Shown: positions 13,597-20,865 of the stretch, piece after piece
Numbering within the stretch: position 1 is the stretch's first letter
How the letters are laid out: each line of letters begins with the position of its first letter
Virus record (IMG/VR): IMGVR_UViG_3300020478_000044
Location: 1 to 28,978 of that record
Length of the DNA stretch: 28,978 bases
Source of the DNA: a virus
Reading direction: 5' to 3' (one strand)
Position numbers and translations under genes: made by a program
The notes under the pieces: generated by a model
Seen by the model: the letters and a program-made list of their open reading frames with translations, nothing else
Told to the model about the DNA's origin: nothing
Databases searched by the model: none

Positions 13597-14781
13597 ATGG
13601 AACTTCGTACACACCAAAAAGAAGCACTTGACGTTATGCGTCATAAGCGTAAGGGAATCATTTGTGTCCCCACTGGTGGTGGTAAGACGATGATTGCCAT
13701 AGAGCATGCCAAGAATTTGTTTAGACGACCTTCACTCCTTGGTCATAAGACCATTGTAGTTGTTGCTCCTAGACTACTTCTTGCTAATCAGTTGTGTTCA
13801 GAGTTTACTGAGCATATTATTGATGCATGTGTTCTACATGTTCATAGTGGTGATTCTGGTAATTACCATTCAACCACTAAACCTGATAAGATCTCTACAT
13901 TCTGCTACTACTTCCGTAAGCAGCATAGGATACTCTTCACTACCTACCATTCTTTACATAAGATACAGGAGTCAGGTATTCATGTAGATGCCATATACTT
14001 TGATGAGGCACACAACAGTGTTCAAAGAAATTTTTACCCTGCTGTTAGATTTTTTGCAACTAGAGTTAATGGTGGGTGCTATTTCTTTACTGCTACTCCT
14101 AAGTTTAGCAGTACTCCTAAGAGGACTGGAATGAATGATAATCTCTTTGGTGGGATTATCTACAATGTACCTGCACCAAGGTTAGTTAAGTCTGGTTCTA
14201 TTCTTCCACCAGAGATCAAAACTGTGAAGATTCCTGTTCCTAGAGAGAAGGGTGACCATCATCTTGATTGTCAAACTCTCTTAGATCAGATCACAAATGA
14301 AGATCACATGGAGAAGGTTCTAGTTGCTGCTCCTAACACTAAGGTGTTAATGAGGATGCTCAGTGAGACAGAGTTTTGTTCTCAACTCAAATGGTTGGGT
14401 TATGATCTCTTTTGGATCACTGCAAAACATGGTGCTTTTATTAACAACAAAAAAGTATCAAGAGATGACTTCTTCGATACCATGAAGGAGTATGGACAAG
14501 ATCCTGATAAGAAGTTTGTACTTCTTCACTACTCAATCTTGAGTGAGGGTATCTCTGTTCCAGGTTTGACATCTCTTATTCTTCTTAGGAATATGAATGT
14601 CATTGAGATGTGTCAGTCTGTTGGTAGGGTTCTTCGCCCTGCACCTGATAAACAGTTTGGGAACATCGTTGTTCCTACCTACAGTAACAATGTAGGTATA
14701 CAAACTTCTCGCCGTTTACAGAGCGTTTATGAGACTGCTTTTGTTGATGGTGAACCTGTAGTTGCTACTATGAAAACATGA
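13597..14781 (+). CDS. DEAH-box SF2 DNA helicase (UvsW/Res-like)
   Basis: 394 residues with a full set of SF2 motifs: Q-motif region RTHQKEAL, Walker A PTGGGKT at 25-31, motif Ia VVVAPRLLL, DEAH at 136-139, TATP at 165-168, motif V region LSEGISVPGL and motif VI QSVGRVLRP at 340-348. It is a 3'-5' type ATP-driven DNA translocase by family. It is shorter than T4 UvsW (about 500 residues) but of the same general class, which in T4 unwinds branched DNA and R-loops. It is the fourth gene in a row dealing with DNA, after a helicase and two methyltransferase-related ORFs, and could serve either phage recombination or the modification locus. It has its own strong -10 element just upstream and overlaps the next gene by 4 bp. 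Confidence 0.85.
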   Translation: MELRTHQKEALDVMRHKRKGIICVPTGGGKTMIAIEHAKNLFRRPSLLGHKTIVVVAPRLLLANQLCSEFTEHIIDACVLHVHSGDSGNYHSTTKPDKISTFCYYFRKQHRILFTTYHSLHKIQESGIHVDAIYFDEAHNSVQRNFYPAVRFFATRVNGGCYFFTATPKFSSTPKRTGMNDNLFGGIIYNVPAPRLVKSGSILPPEIKTVKIPVPREKGDHHLDCQTLLDQITNEDHMEKVLVAAPNTKVLMRMLSETEFCSQLKWLGYDLFWITAKHGAFINNKKVSRDDFFDTMKEYGQDPDKKFVLLHYSILSEGISVPGLTSLILLRNMNVIEMCQSVGRVLRPAPDKQFGNIVVPTYSNNVGIQTSRRLQSVYETAFVDGEPVVATMKT

Positions 14782-14951
14782 GAAAGATTGATCCAAGTGA
14801 GTACATGGTCGATGGATGGGATCGTCAAGGTACTCCAGATTATGTAAGAGGTTCCCTTCATAATAAAGTAGGGATGTGGATTATGTGGACATACTATGTT
14901 TTGTTTGCTGGTATGTTCATTAGAGGTCTCATTCTATTTTTGAACCGATGA
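14778..14951 (+). CDS. Small membrane protein, 57 residues
   Basis: Start and stop both overlap neighbours as ATGA (14778 and 14948), strong support for translation. The N-terminal half is polar (MRKIDPSEYMVDGWDRQGTP). Residues ~32-55 form one hydrophobic helix (MWIMWTYYVLFAGMF, then LILFL) ending in Arg, so it is probably anchored in the inner membrane with its N-terminus in the cytoplasm. No function recognised. Confidence 0.65.
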   Translation: MRKIDPSEYMVDGWDRQGTPDYVRGSLHNKVGMWIMWTYYVLFAGMFIRGLILFLNR

Positions 14952-15178
14952 CTACTGAGAAGGAATTAAAGCAGATCTACAATTTTTATAAAGATTGTGA
15001 ACATGGATTTGCTACTAAAGATGGTTATTATGCTGTCCCTGTGCTTGGCAGTGAGACCCGATTATGCATTGTGCATGAGGGTGAAATTATAAAGACTTGC
15101 AGGAATGAAAAGTCTGCTCGTAACTTTATAACAAAGCATCGTAAACTACCTAAACAAGGAACTGTAATCCTACCATGA
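14948..15178 (+). CDS. Hypothetical protein, 76 residues
   Basis: No family recognised. It is soluble, with an initial helix (TEKELKQIYNFYKDC), a beta-rich middle (YYAVPVLGSETRLCIVHEGEII) and a basic C-terminus. It sits in a chain of four small genes joined by ATGA or TAATG overlaps between the helicase and an oxygenase, typical of T4-like early regions that encode host-takeover proteins (inference). Confidence 0.65.
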   Translation: MTTEKELKQIYNFYKDCEHGFATKDGYYAVPVLGSETRLCIVHEGEIIKTCRNEKSARNFITKHRKLPKQGTVILP

Positions 15179-15372
15179 AAACCAAGACCAAGTTTATCTG
15201 TGTCACTCCCACGAGTACTCACGCAAGAGATCGCTTTGTTAATATAATGGAGAAATTCCATTCATGCAGGGTAAAGGAGACTACAGAGTGTAAGTATTAT
15301 TTGGAATCCCTTAACAAACAATACTACTTTTGGGTAAATAAAGATGGGGATCAAAACTGGAGGTTAGAATGA
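15175..15372 (+). CDS. Hypothetical protein, 65 residues
   Basis: No family recognised. Basic and rich in aromatic residues (YYLESLNKQYYFWVNKDGDQNW), without membrane segments. It overlaps the upstream and downstream genes by 4 bp (ATGA). The final strand pattern resembles a small beta-sheet protein. Nothing in the sequence points to a specific role. Confidence 0.65.
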   Translation: MKTKTKFICVTPTSTHARDRFVNIMEKFHSCRVKETTECKYYLESLNKQYYFWVNKDGDQNWRLE

Positions 15373-15605
15373 TGTTAGAATCTAAATTGCCACAGGATTC
15401 TTTAGTGACTATTACTGTTGATAAGGTAGGTCTTATCACAATGATTGTTGCTGCACATAAGGCAATCAAACAAACTAACTCTTGGAATCTTGGGGATGAG
15501 TATGATACTGACATAACACCATACCATGAGATGAAGGAGACTTTGATTGAACAGTATGAGCAAACCTATGGTGATACTGAGTATAGATCTGCTCTTGAAG
15601 AATAA
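15369..15605 (+). CDS. Hypothetical protein, 78 residues
   Basis: No family recognised. A hydrophobic helix of moderate length (VGLITMIVAAHKAIK) is probably amphipathic rather than transmembrane, and the C-terminal half is acidic. Two adjacent ATGs (15369, 15372) could start it; the first gives the ATGA overlap. The stop overlaps the next start as TAATG. Confidence 0.65.
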   Translation: MMLESKLPQDSLVTITVDKVGLITMIVAAHKAIKQTNSWNLGDEYDTDITPYHEMKETLIEQYEQTYGDTEYRSALEE

Positions 15606-16090
15606 TGCACATTGTATTACAATGTACAAAAGATGCTACAGAGTACTTTGATAAATGGTTAGAGTACTTCATGTTGCGTGAAGATCTTTATGGGGATGAG
15701 ACTTATAGTTCTCTATCTGATGATTGTTTTGCTACTACTAATCTTCTTGGATTAGTTAAAGATAATGTCTTTGATCAACATCTTGAGTATCTCAAAGACA
15801 TATGTGAAGCAGCAGCAGGTAAGAGATTGTCTTATCATTACCTACATATGATAAGTTATGATGCTGGTGGGTATATGACTCGCCATAGTCATGAACACAA
15901 TGAGGATTATAGTTTTATACTATACCTCAATTCATGTAAGGATGGTGCAACTATCTTACATGAGGATAAGGATTATCATATAATACCACAGAGGAATAGA
16001 ATGTTGGTGTTTACTGCCGACTCAGAACATTCAGCACAATTCTCTGACTCTAAACGAATACTTGTCGGTGGACTCAAACTAAAACAATGA
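15605..16090 (+). CDS. 2OG-Fe(II) oxygenase with a His-rich metal motif
   Basis: 161 residues. GGYMTRHSHEHNEDYSFILYLN places H94, H96 and H98 before the strand that normally follows the HxD motif. The distal His H142 (SEHSAQF) and R151 nine residues later complete the 2OG-oxygenase pattern. The expected Asp/Glu ligand could be E97 or E100, or the metal may be held mainly by His; this cannot be settled by eye. The rest of the fold (DGATILHEDKDY, RMLVFTADS) is typical. It is a compact single-domain enzyme whose substrate is unknown. It is coupled to the flanking genes by TAATG and ATGA overlaps. Confidence 0.75.
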   Translation: MHIVLQCTKDATEYFDKWLEYFMLREDLYGDETYSSLSDDCFATTNLLGLVKDNVFDQHLEYLKDICEAAAGKRLSYHYLHMISYDAGGYMTRHSHEHNEDYSFILYLNSCKDGATILHEDKDYHIIPQRNRMLVFTADSEHSAQFSDSKRILVGGLKLKQ

Positions 16091-16299
16091 AAGATCAAAA
16101 CTCCATACCTGACAATGAAACTAAATCTGAGAAGTGGGATCGTGGTAAGACCTTATTCTTAGAATCATTATACAAAGCAGATCATCAATTACGTGGTTGT
16201 GCTCATAACCAGAAGTGCTATAATGAACTGATGGAGATTAGAGAACAAGTAATTGATTTAGTCAAGGAATTAGAGTATGTACCAAGCACTACCAAGTAG
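16087..16299 (+). CDS. Hypothetical protein, 70 residues
   Basis: No family recognised. It is predicted to be largely helical and soluble, with two cysteines (GCAHNQKC) spaced by six residues. It overlaps the oxygenase stop (ATGA) and the SET-domain gene by 23 bp, so the three are likely co-translated. Confidence 0.6.
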   Translation: MKDQNSIPDNETKSEKWDRGKTLFLESLYKADHQLRGCAHNQKCYNELMEIREQVIDLVKELEYVPSTTK

Positions 16300-16558
16300 A
16301 CTACATGTTAAAGATAGTCCTATAGCAGGACAAGGTATCTTTGCGTTAGAGGAAATACCTGCTGGTATGGTTCTTGGTATGTCCCATATTGTTGTTGATG
16401 AGGTTATCTATAGAACACCTTTGGGTGGTTTTATAAATCATTCTGATGATCCTAACTGTGTCAAGTGGCAAGAGGATGATAAGTATTTTATCAAAACTTT
16501 ACGGAAGGTACATTTAGGTGAAGAATTGTTTTTGAAGTACACTTTTTACAATGTCTAA
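16277..16558 (+). CDS. Compact SET-domain protein (putative protein lysine methyltransferase)
   Basis: 93 residues containing the core SET signatures in order: SPIAGQGIFALEEIPAG (residues 14-30) at the start of the fold, GGFINHSDDPN with N54-H55 in the SAM-binding pseudoknot, and GEELFLKY with the catalytic-type Tyr Y88. By family it transfers methyl from SAM to a protein lysine. At 93 residues it is smaller than the viral vSET (119 residues), so it keeps little beyond the core. The usual Cys of NHSCxPN is Asp here, and no post-SET zinc cysteines are present. It might target a host or phage protein during infection. The start is the ATG overlapping the upstream gene. Confidence 0.85.
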   Translation: MYQALPSRLHVKDSPIAGQGIFALEEIPAGMVLGMSHIVVDEVIYRTPLGGFINHSDDPNCVKWQEDDKYFIKTLRKVHLGEELFLKYTFYNV

Positions 16559-16703
16559 AGCATCACAATTTATACTTCAGTTTATTCTGAGTGAAGAGAT
16601 CACCCATAAACTTCGATCTAAAGCACAGTCGGAGGGGATAGACATGTTGGAGTTGAAGAGAGCAAGGAAGAGTGTAATAAATTATTTGGAGGATATGCAA
16701 TAA
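16551..16703 (+). CDS. Small helical protein, 50 residues
   Basis: The ATG overlaps the end of the SET-domain gene by 8 bp and the stop overlaps the next ATG as TAATG, so it is probably a real gene. The product is basic and almost entirely helical (ASQFILQFILSEEI, then KRARKSVINYLEDMQ). No family recognised. Its final codons contain the ribosome binding site (GGAGG) for the following oxygenase gene. Confidence 0.6.
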   Translation: MSKASQFILQFILSEEITHKLRSKAQSEGIDMLELKRARKSVINYLEDMQ

Positions 16704-17251
16704 TGTATGATGATGATTATTCTGGTCCTTATCTGAAGAAGTTTGCTATTCCTTTTTGGCGTGGTGAGATAAATGACTGGGATTCTAAAAAGGAACAACT
16801 ATGGCAGATATTTGATAAATTTAAAAAGAATTTGGTAGAGGGTGATCAACTGAGTGATTATGATAGTAATCGTCAGTATCATTTTTTACTTGAAGGAATC
16901 CTTATGGATGATCTTATCAGAGTTAAAAAGGATTTTGGATATGGAGACAAGCAGTTGAGAATAAACTCCGCATGGTTCCAACAGTATGAGAAGAAGCATA
17001 CTCACTATGTTCACAATCATGGGTTTGGTGGTTTTAGTTCTGTTTTATATTTGAAGTTTGATCCTGAACATCATCAACCAACTGTTTTTGTAGCACCATA
17101 TGTTAGTAACATGGATGGTAATGTTTTAGAATATATACCAGAAGGAGTAACGGAAGGAACATTGATTGTATTTCCAACATCTCTAGCACATTATGTTCCT
17201 GTAAATAGAAGTGAGGAGTCTCGTGTAATACTATCAATGAACATCAACTAA
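16703..17251 (+). CDS. Putative 2OG-Fe(II) oxygenase, HxH type
   Basis: 182 residues. The WFQQYEKKHTHYVHNHGFGGFSSVLYLKF region matches the pattern of the PF13759-like oxygenases common in T4-like cyanophages. H104-N-H106 replaces the classic HxD; H163 (LAHYVPV) and R174 (SRVILSM) follow at the expected distance. TEGTLIVFPTSLAHYV is the strand before the distal His. The substrate is unknown. It opens a cassette that runs to 22944 with two radical SAM genes, more oxygenases, a carbamoyltransferase and an SGNH hydrolase. The start overlaps the upstream stop (TAATG) and has a GGAGG about ten bases upstream. Confidence 0.8.
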   Translation: MYDDDYSGPYLKKFAIPFWRGEINDWDSKKEQLWQIFDKFKKNLVEGDQLSDYDSNRQYHFLLEGILMDDLIRVKKDFGYGDKQLRINSAWFQQYEKKHTHYVHNHGFGGFSSVLYLKFDPEHHQPTVFVAPYVSNMDGNVLEYIPEGVTEGTLIVFPTSLAHYVPVNRSEESRVILSMNIN

Positions 17252-18069
17252 TGCTTAAAGTACCACATGAGTTCCAGTTACATGTATCACACTCATGTAA
17301 TTTAACATGTGAGGGTTGTACTCATTATATGAATCAAGGTCACACTGGTAATGTATCATTGGAGACTGCGATAGAGTGGATGGATAACTGGAAGGATAAA
17401 GTTATACCTAAAAGATTTACCCTGATGGGTGGAGAACCTTGTATCCATCCTGATCTGGGGGATTTTGTGTGGGAGACAAGGAAGAGATGGCAAAATTCAT
17501 ATACTGAGGTAGTTACTAATGGATTCTTATTACATAGACATCCTAATCTATATGAACCTTTAAGGAAGACTAAGACTGTACTTGCAATATCAGTACATAG
17601 TAACGAAGATAAGAAGTATTTGGATAGATTTAAACCAGTTTATGAGTTGGCACGAGAGTGGATAGATAGAGGTGTTCAGGTAGAACTTAGACCTTCTATA
17701 AGACACTGGCAAAGACAATATAAGGGTTTTGGTGATAAGATGGAACCCTATGAAGATAATGATCCTGTGTCAAGTTGGGATGTATGTGTATCACGCTTGT
17801 GTGTTCAGTTATATCAAGGTAAACTATGGAAATGTCCTGGTTTAGCATACCTACCTATGCAAGCAGAGAAGTATAATCTATCTGATAAATGGAATCCATA
17901 TCTAAAGTATGTACCATTGAGTGAGGATTCAGATGAAACTGAGATTAAAAAGTTCTTCCTTCGCAAAGCAGAATCATTCTGTTCAATGTGTCCTGCTAAT
18001 GCAGAATACTTCAAACCAGCAGATCCATTACTACCTGTAGGTTATTGGAAGAAACTATATGACACATGA
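17251..18069 (+). CDS. Radical SAM enzyme with C-terminal cysteine cluster (copy 1)
   Basis: 272 residues. The [4Fe-4S]-SAM motif is C16-x3-C20-x2-C23 (SCNLTCEGC), followed by GGEP at 60-63, the usual SAM-binding motif. C-terminal cysteines C179, C184, C195, C244 and C247 (KLWKCPGLAYLP; ESFCSMCPAN) are placed like an auxiliary Fe-S cluster domain (SPASM/twitch-like). This is common in enzymes that modify peptides or sugars. Radical SAM chemistry starts with a 5'-deoxyadenosyl radical; the substrate is unknown. It is clearly homologous to the gene at 20008, including the long block around PMQAEKYNLS and the C-terminal FCSMCPAN. It is not viperin-like or QueE-like by motif. It starts with a 1-bp TAATG overlap with the upstream oxygenase. 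Fe-S loading could use the NifU-like protein (inference). Confidence 0.85.
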   Translation: MLKVPHEFQLHVSHSCNLTCEGCTHYMNQGHTGNVSLETAIEWMDNWKDKVIPKRFTLMGGEPCIHPDLGDFVWETRKRWQNSYTEVVTNGFLLHRHPNLYEPLRKTKTVLAISVHSNEDKKYLDRFKPVYELAREWIDRGVQVELRPSIRHWQRQYKGFGDKMEPYEDNDPVSSWDVCVSRLCVQLYQGKLWKCPGLAYLPMQAEKYNLSDKWNPYLKYVPLSEDSDETEIKKFFLRKAESFCSMCPANAEYFKPADPLLPVGYWKKLYDT

Positions 18070-18706
18070 TCCTTGGGAAGATAAAAGAACAATAACTCAT
18101 TGGTCATTTTGTGAGAATGAGTTGTACCGAGCATATAATCTTTTGAGTGATTATGATCGGGAGAATTTGTTATGGGAGATTGATGATGAGTTAAAGCAAC
18201 ATGATGATAAGTGGGATAGATCTACTGAGGTTACTAATTACTTGGTTAGTAGGAAGTTAGTCCATATGCAGACTTGGAGATTATTCTTTAAGTTGGTTAA
18301 GAAGCATCTCTACAATTATTCTAATATAATTGGTGATCCAGAGATTAGAAAACTTAAGGTTGCTTCATGTTGGGCAAAGAGAATGAAGGGTGTTACTCAG
18401 AAGTTATATGATGGACAATTGTATATAAATTATGGTAACACACATAAGCATGAGCATTTTGATTTGGGGATGATATATTATCTCAAGAATCCTTCTAGAA
18501 TCTATGGTACTCTCATAGAGAATGATGATAGAGAGATAATTATTCCAGGCGATGAGAACTCATTGTTGATACATCATTCAAATATAAATCATCAACCAGT
18601 TAATCCAGAACCAGCAGTTGCTAAGGATTATTATAGGTGTGTATTGGTGGTTGACTTCGTTGCTCCGTATAAGTTAGAATACTACAGGAGTTTGAATAAT
18701 GGATAG
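18059..18706 (+). CDS. Putative 2OG-Fe oxygenase-like protein
   Basis: 215 residues. The C-terminal half has the oxygenase/cupin layout: NTHKHEHFDLGMIYYLKNP with H129, H131, H133 and D135, then GDENSLLIHHSNINHQPV with H172/H173/H178, and R193 in DYYRCVLVVDF. The N-terminal ~90 residues are helical and charged. It looks like a divergent member of the same superfamily as its neighbours, but the metal ligands are ambiguous because several His are close together. It lies between the two radical SAM genes, so it probably acts on the same substrate or its product (inference). It overlaps the upstream gene by 11 bp and the downstream one by 8 bp. Confidence 0.65.
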   Translation: MTHDPWEDKRTITHWSFCENELYRAYNLLSDYDRENLLWEIDDELKQHDDKWDRSTEVTNYLVSRKLVHMQTWRLFFKLVKKHLYNYSNIIGDPEIRKLKVASCWAKRMKGVTQKLYDGQLYINYGNTHKHEHFDLGMIYYLKNPSRIYGTLIENDDREIIIPGDENSLLIHHSNINHQPVNPEPAVAKDYYRCVLVVDFVAPYKLEYYRSLNNG

Positions 18707-18926
18707 TTACGAGAAAATCTTATACTTAAATCTTCTTGAGAAGATTAAGGGTGGAGATATATCTCAGTTATCAGGTGATGAACTTGATTGGTTAAAGAGT
18801 AGACCAGATATTATGCATACTGTTGCGGAGGCAGGAAGTTATAATAAGATAAGAGATGATCAGCATTTTAAAGATGTTGTGTCAGGTACTATAGAAGAGA
18901 TTCTAATTGACCTTAAACTTCAATAG
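18699..18926 (+). CDS. Hypothetical protein, 75 residues
   Basis: No family recognised with confidence. It is fully helical by appearance (MDSYEKILYLNLLEKIKGG, SGDELDWLKSRPDIMHTVAEA) and acidic, with no cysteine or membrane segment. It sits inside the radical SAM/oxygenase cassette and could be a small carrier or partner protein, or a substrate peptide precursor, but no Gly-Gly or Cys-rich core is seen that would favour the latter. It overlaps the upstream gene by 8 bp. Confidence 0.6.
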   Translation: MDSYEKILYLNLLEKIKGGDISQLSGDELDWLKSRPDIMHTVAEAGSYNKIRDDQHFKDVVSGTIEEILIDLKLQ

Positions 18927-18928
18927 AC

Positions 18929-19480
18929 ATGTATAAGAGATTAAATCGTGAATTTGAGATTGATTCACTAACTAAAACTGGTAAGAAGATTGAGTATGGT
19001 ATTGATACTCCGATGGGATTTGCTGGAATTAGATATTCATATGTTAGATTAAAGGAAGATCCTTTATTGAAGGTAATACCTGCAAGGTATAGAGATAGAT
19101 GTACGTTCTCGTTGATGGAGGTTAATCATAAGATACCAGCACATACTGATAGTGGTATAGAAGCGATTGTGAATTTTTATATGACTGACGATAAAATGGT
19201 AACACAATTTTATCATCCAAGAGAGGATGTTGAGACAGTTCAGATTGCTAACCAGACTGATGGTGCTATATTCCATGATAAGTATCTTAAAAAGTCTGAT
19301 AGATTCATGGCACATTCAAAGCAAGCATATCTTTTGAATGTATCTCATCCACATGCATTAATTCCTTCAGACTATACACCAAAACCTATAAAAAGGAGAG
19401 CAATTTGTATGCAGTTACTTGAGACAAGTTGGGATGAAGCAGTTGATATGTTAAAAGAGACAGGGTATATTGATGATTGA
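18929..19480 (+). CDS. 2OG-Fe(II) oxygenase, aspartyl-hydroxylase-like
   Basis: 183 residues. KIPAHTDSGIEAIVNFYM gives H72-x-D74; SHPHALIPS gives the distal His (H140 or H142), and KRRAICMQL provides the 2OG-binding Arg (R156/R157). This arrangement recalls the aspartyl/asparaginyl beta-hydroxylase branch, where N-x-x-HxH-x-V/L precedes the Arg. The protein is a single catalytic domain with no signal peptide, so it acts in the cytoplasm. The substrate is unknown; position in the cassette suggests action on the radical SAM product or precursor (inference). It overlaps the next oxygenase gene by 8 bp. Confidence 0.75.
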   Translation: MYKRLNREFEIDSLTKTGKKIEYGIDTPMGFAGIRYSYVRLKEDPLLKVIPARYRDRCTFSLMEVNHKIPAHTDSGIEAIVNFYMTDDKMVTQFYHPREDVETVQIANQTDGAIFHDKYLKKSDRFMAHSKQAYLLNVSHPHALIPSDYTPKPIKRRAICMQLLETSWDEAVDMLKETGYIDD

Positions 19481-20018
19481 GATTTTTGATGATTATTTGA
19501 AAGAAGATGAACATCAAATCATCTATGATTACTTTATGGGTAACCTGGATAAAGGTGACATTGCAAATTCTATGTGTTGGAATTGGTTGAATGGCATCTC
19601 AATGAAGGGTGATGGTCACTTCCAGTTAGTACATCAAATATTCTCTAATCATAATGTCATTAGTCCTGCATTTGATCTGATGAAACCAATACTCAAGAAG
19701 GAAGAGGTTATTGGTCTTGCTAGGATCAAAGCAAATTGTCTTATTAAAACTGAGGAACAAATAATATTTGATTGGGCATTTCATACAGACTTCTCTGACT
19801 TGGGTGATGAAGCAATTACAGCAATATACTATGTTAATTCAAATGATGGCAAGACTATCTTTGAGGATGGTAAGTATGTTGAGAGTAAAGCAAATAGATT
19901 ACTTAGGTTCCCACACTTCATGAAGCATACTGGTACTACATGTACTGATGAAGATCGTAGAATAATAATCAATTTTAATTACTATGTTCCAAAGTACAAT
20001 CATATAGATGGTATATGA
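19473..20018 (+). CDS. 2OG-Fe(II) oxygenase
   Basis: 181 residues from ATG 19473; an adjacent TTG at 19470 is a weaker start. WAFHTDFSDLGDEAITAIYYVNSNDG gives H104-x-D106, then GKTIFEDGKYV and RFPHFMKHTGTTC with distal His H152 and Arg at 162-163 (DRRIIINF). This is the classic compact phage prolyl-hydroxylase-like layout. It is the fourth oxygenase-like gene in the cassette, and overlaps the second radical SAM gene by 11 bp. Substrate unknown. Confidence 0.8.
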   Translation: MIEIFDDYLKEDEHQIIYDYFMGNLDKGDIANSMCWNWLNGISMKGDGHFQLVHQIFSNHNVISPAFDLMKPILKKEEVIGLARIKANCLIKTEEQIIFDWAFHTDFSDLGDEAITAIYYVNSNDGKTIFEDGKYVESKANRLLRFPHFMKHTGTTCTDEDRRIIINFNYYVPKYNHIDGI

Positions 20019-20865
20019 TGTTAAACAATTAGAACTTCATGTTACTCATGCTTGTAACTTTACATGTGAGGGATGTTCGCATTACTCAAATCAGGGACAT
20101 AGTGGTAATATAACATTAGATGAGTGTGAGGAGTGGTTATATACTTGGAGTAAGAGAATAAGACCAAAGGTTTTTACTATACTTGGTGGAGAACCAACAT
20201 TACATAAGGATTTACCAGATATATTATACATGGTTCGAGGGATGTTCCCAGATCCATATACTGAGATTGATTTAATAACCAATGCAACTGGTTTGCATTT
20301 ACATCCTAGATTACCACAGATGCTACTAGCAACACATTCTAATCTAGCAGTATCAATTCATAGCATAGATCATATGAATTATGTTAGGAAGTTTAAGCGT
20401 GGGTATCAACTTGCTAAGGATTGGAAGAATGGTTTAGGTGTTCATGTAGAGTTTTGGGATTTTACTAATCGAGATTGGGTTAGACAGTATAAAGGGTTTG
20501 GTGATAGAATGATGCCATATGAGGATAATAACCCTAGGAAGAGTTGGGAGAAGTGTATCTCAAAGGATGCTCTACAACTACATGAGGGTAAGTTATGGAA
20601 GTGTCCACCTCTAGCGTATCTTCCCATGCAAGCAGAGAAGTATAATTTGTCAGAGAAATGGGATGAATACTTGAAATATAAACCATTAGAGGTAGAATGT
20701 AGTGATGAAGAATTAGAAAACTTCTTAAATAAAGAAGACGAATCATTTTGTTCAATGTGTCCTGCTAACCAAGTAGAACCATACACTAAACCAGATCCGA
20801 CACTGCCACTTAGTTATTGGGAGAAACGCAATGATAACATGGGGGATATCATCAGAGAGTCATAA
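20008..20865 (+). CDS. Radical SAM enzyme with C-terminal cysteine cluster (copy 2)
   Basis: 285 residues, paralogous to the gene at 17251. C16-x3-C20-x2-C23 (ACNFTCEGC) and GGEP at 60-63 stand at identical residue positions. C183, C199, C248 and C251 (KLWKCPPLAYLP; FCSMCPAN) keep most of the C-terminal cysteine pattern, while the C184 of copy 1 is not matched here. The RQYKGFGD and PYEDN stretches are also shared. Two related but diverged copies in one cassette suggest successive radical steps on one substrate or action on two related substrates (inference). The 3' end overlaps the carbamoyltransferase start by 35 bp, an unusually long overlap that ties the two genes together. Confidence 0.85.
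   Translation: MVYDVKQLELHVTHACNFTCEGCSHYSNQGHSGNITLDECEEWLYTWSKRIRPKVFTILGGEPTLHKDLPDILYMVRGMFPDPYTEIDLITNATGLHLHPRLPQMLLATHSNLAVSIHSIDHMNYVRKFKRGYQLAKDWKNGLGVHVEFWDFTNRDWVRQYKGFGDRMMPYEDNNPRKSWEKCISKDALQLHEGKLWKCPPLAYLPMQAEKYNLSEKWDEYLKYKPLEVECSDEELENFLNKEDESFCSMCPANQVEPYTKPDPTLPLSYWEKRNDNMGDIIRES

Noticed and set aside
18699-18926. RiPP precursor peptide for the radical SAM enzymes
   Set aside because: The 75-residue product is a uniformly helical acidic protein without a leader/core boundary, Gly-Gly site, or Cys/Ser/Thr-rich core.
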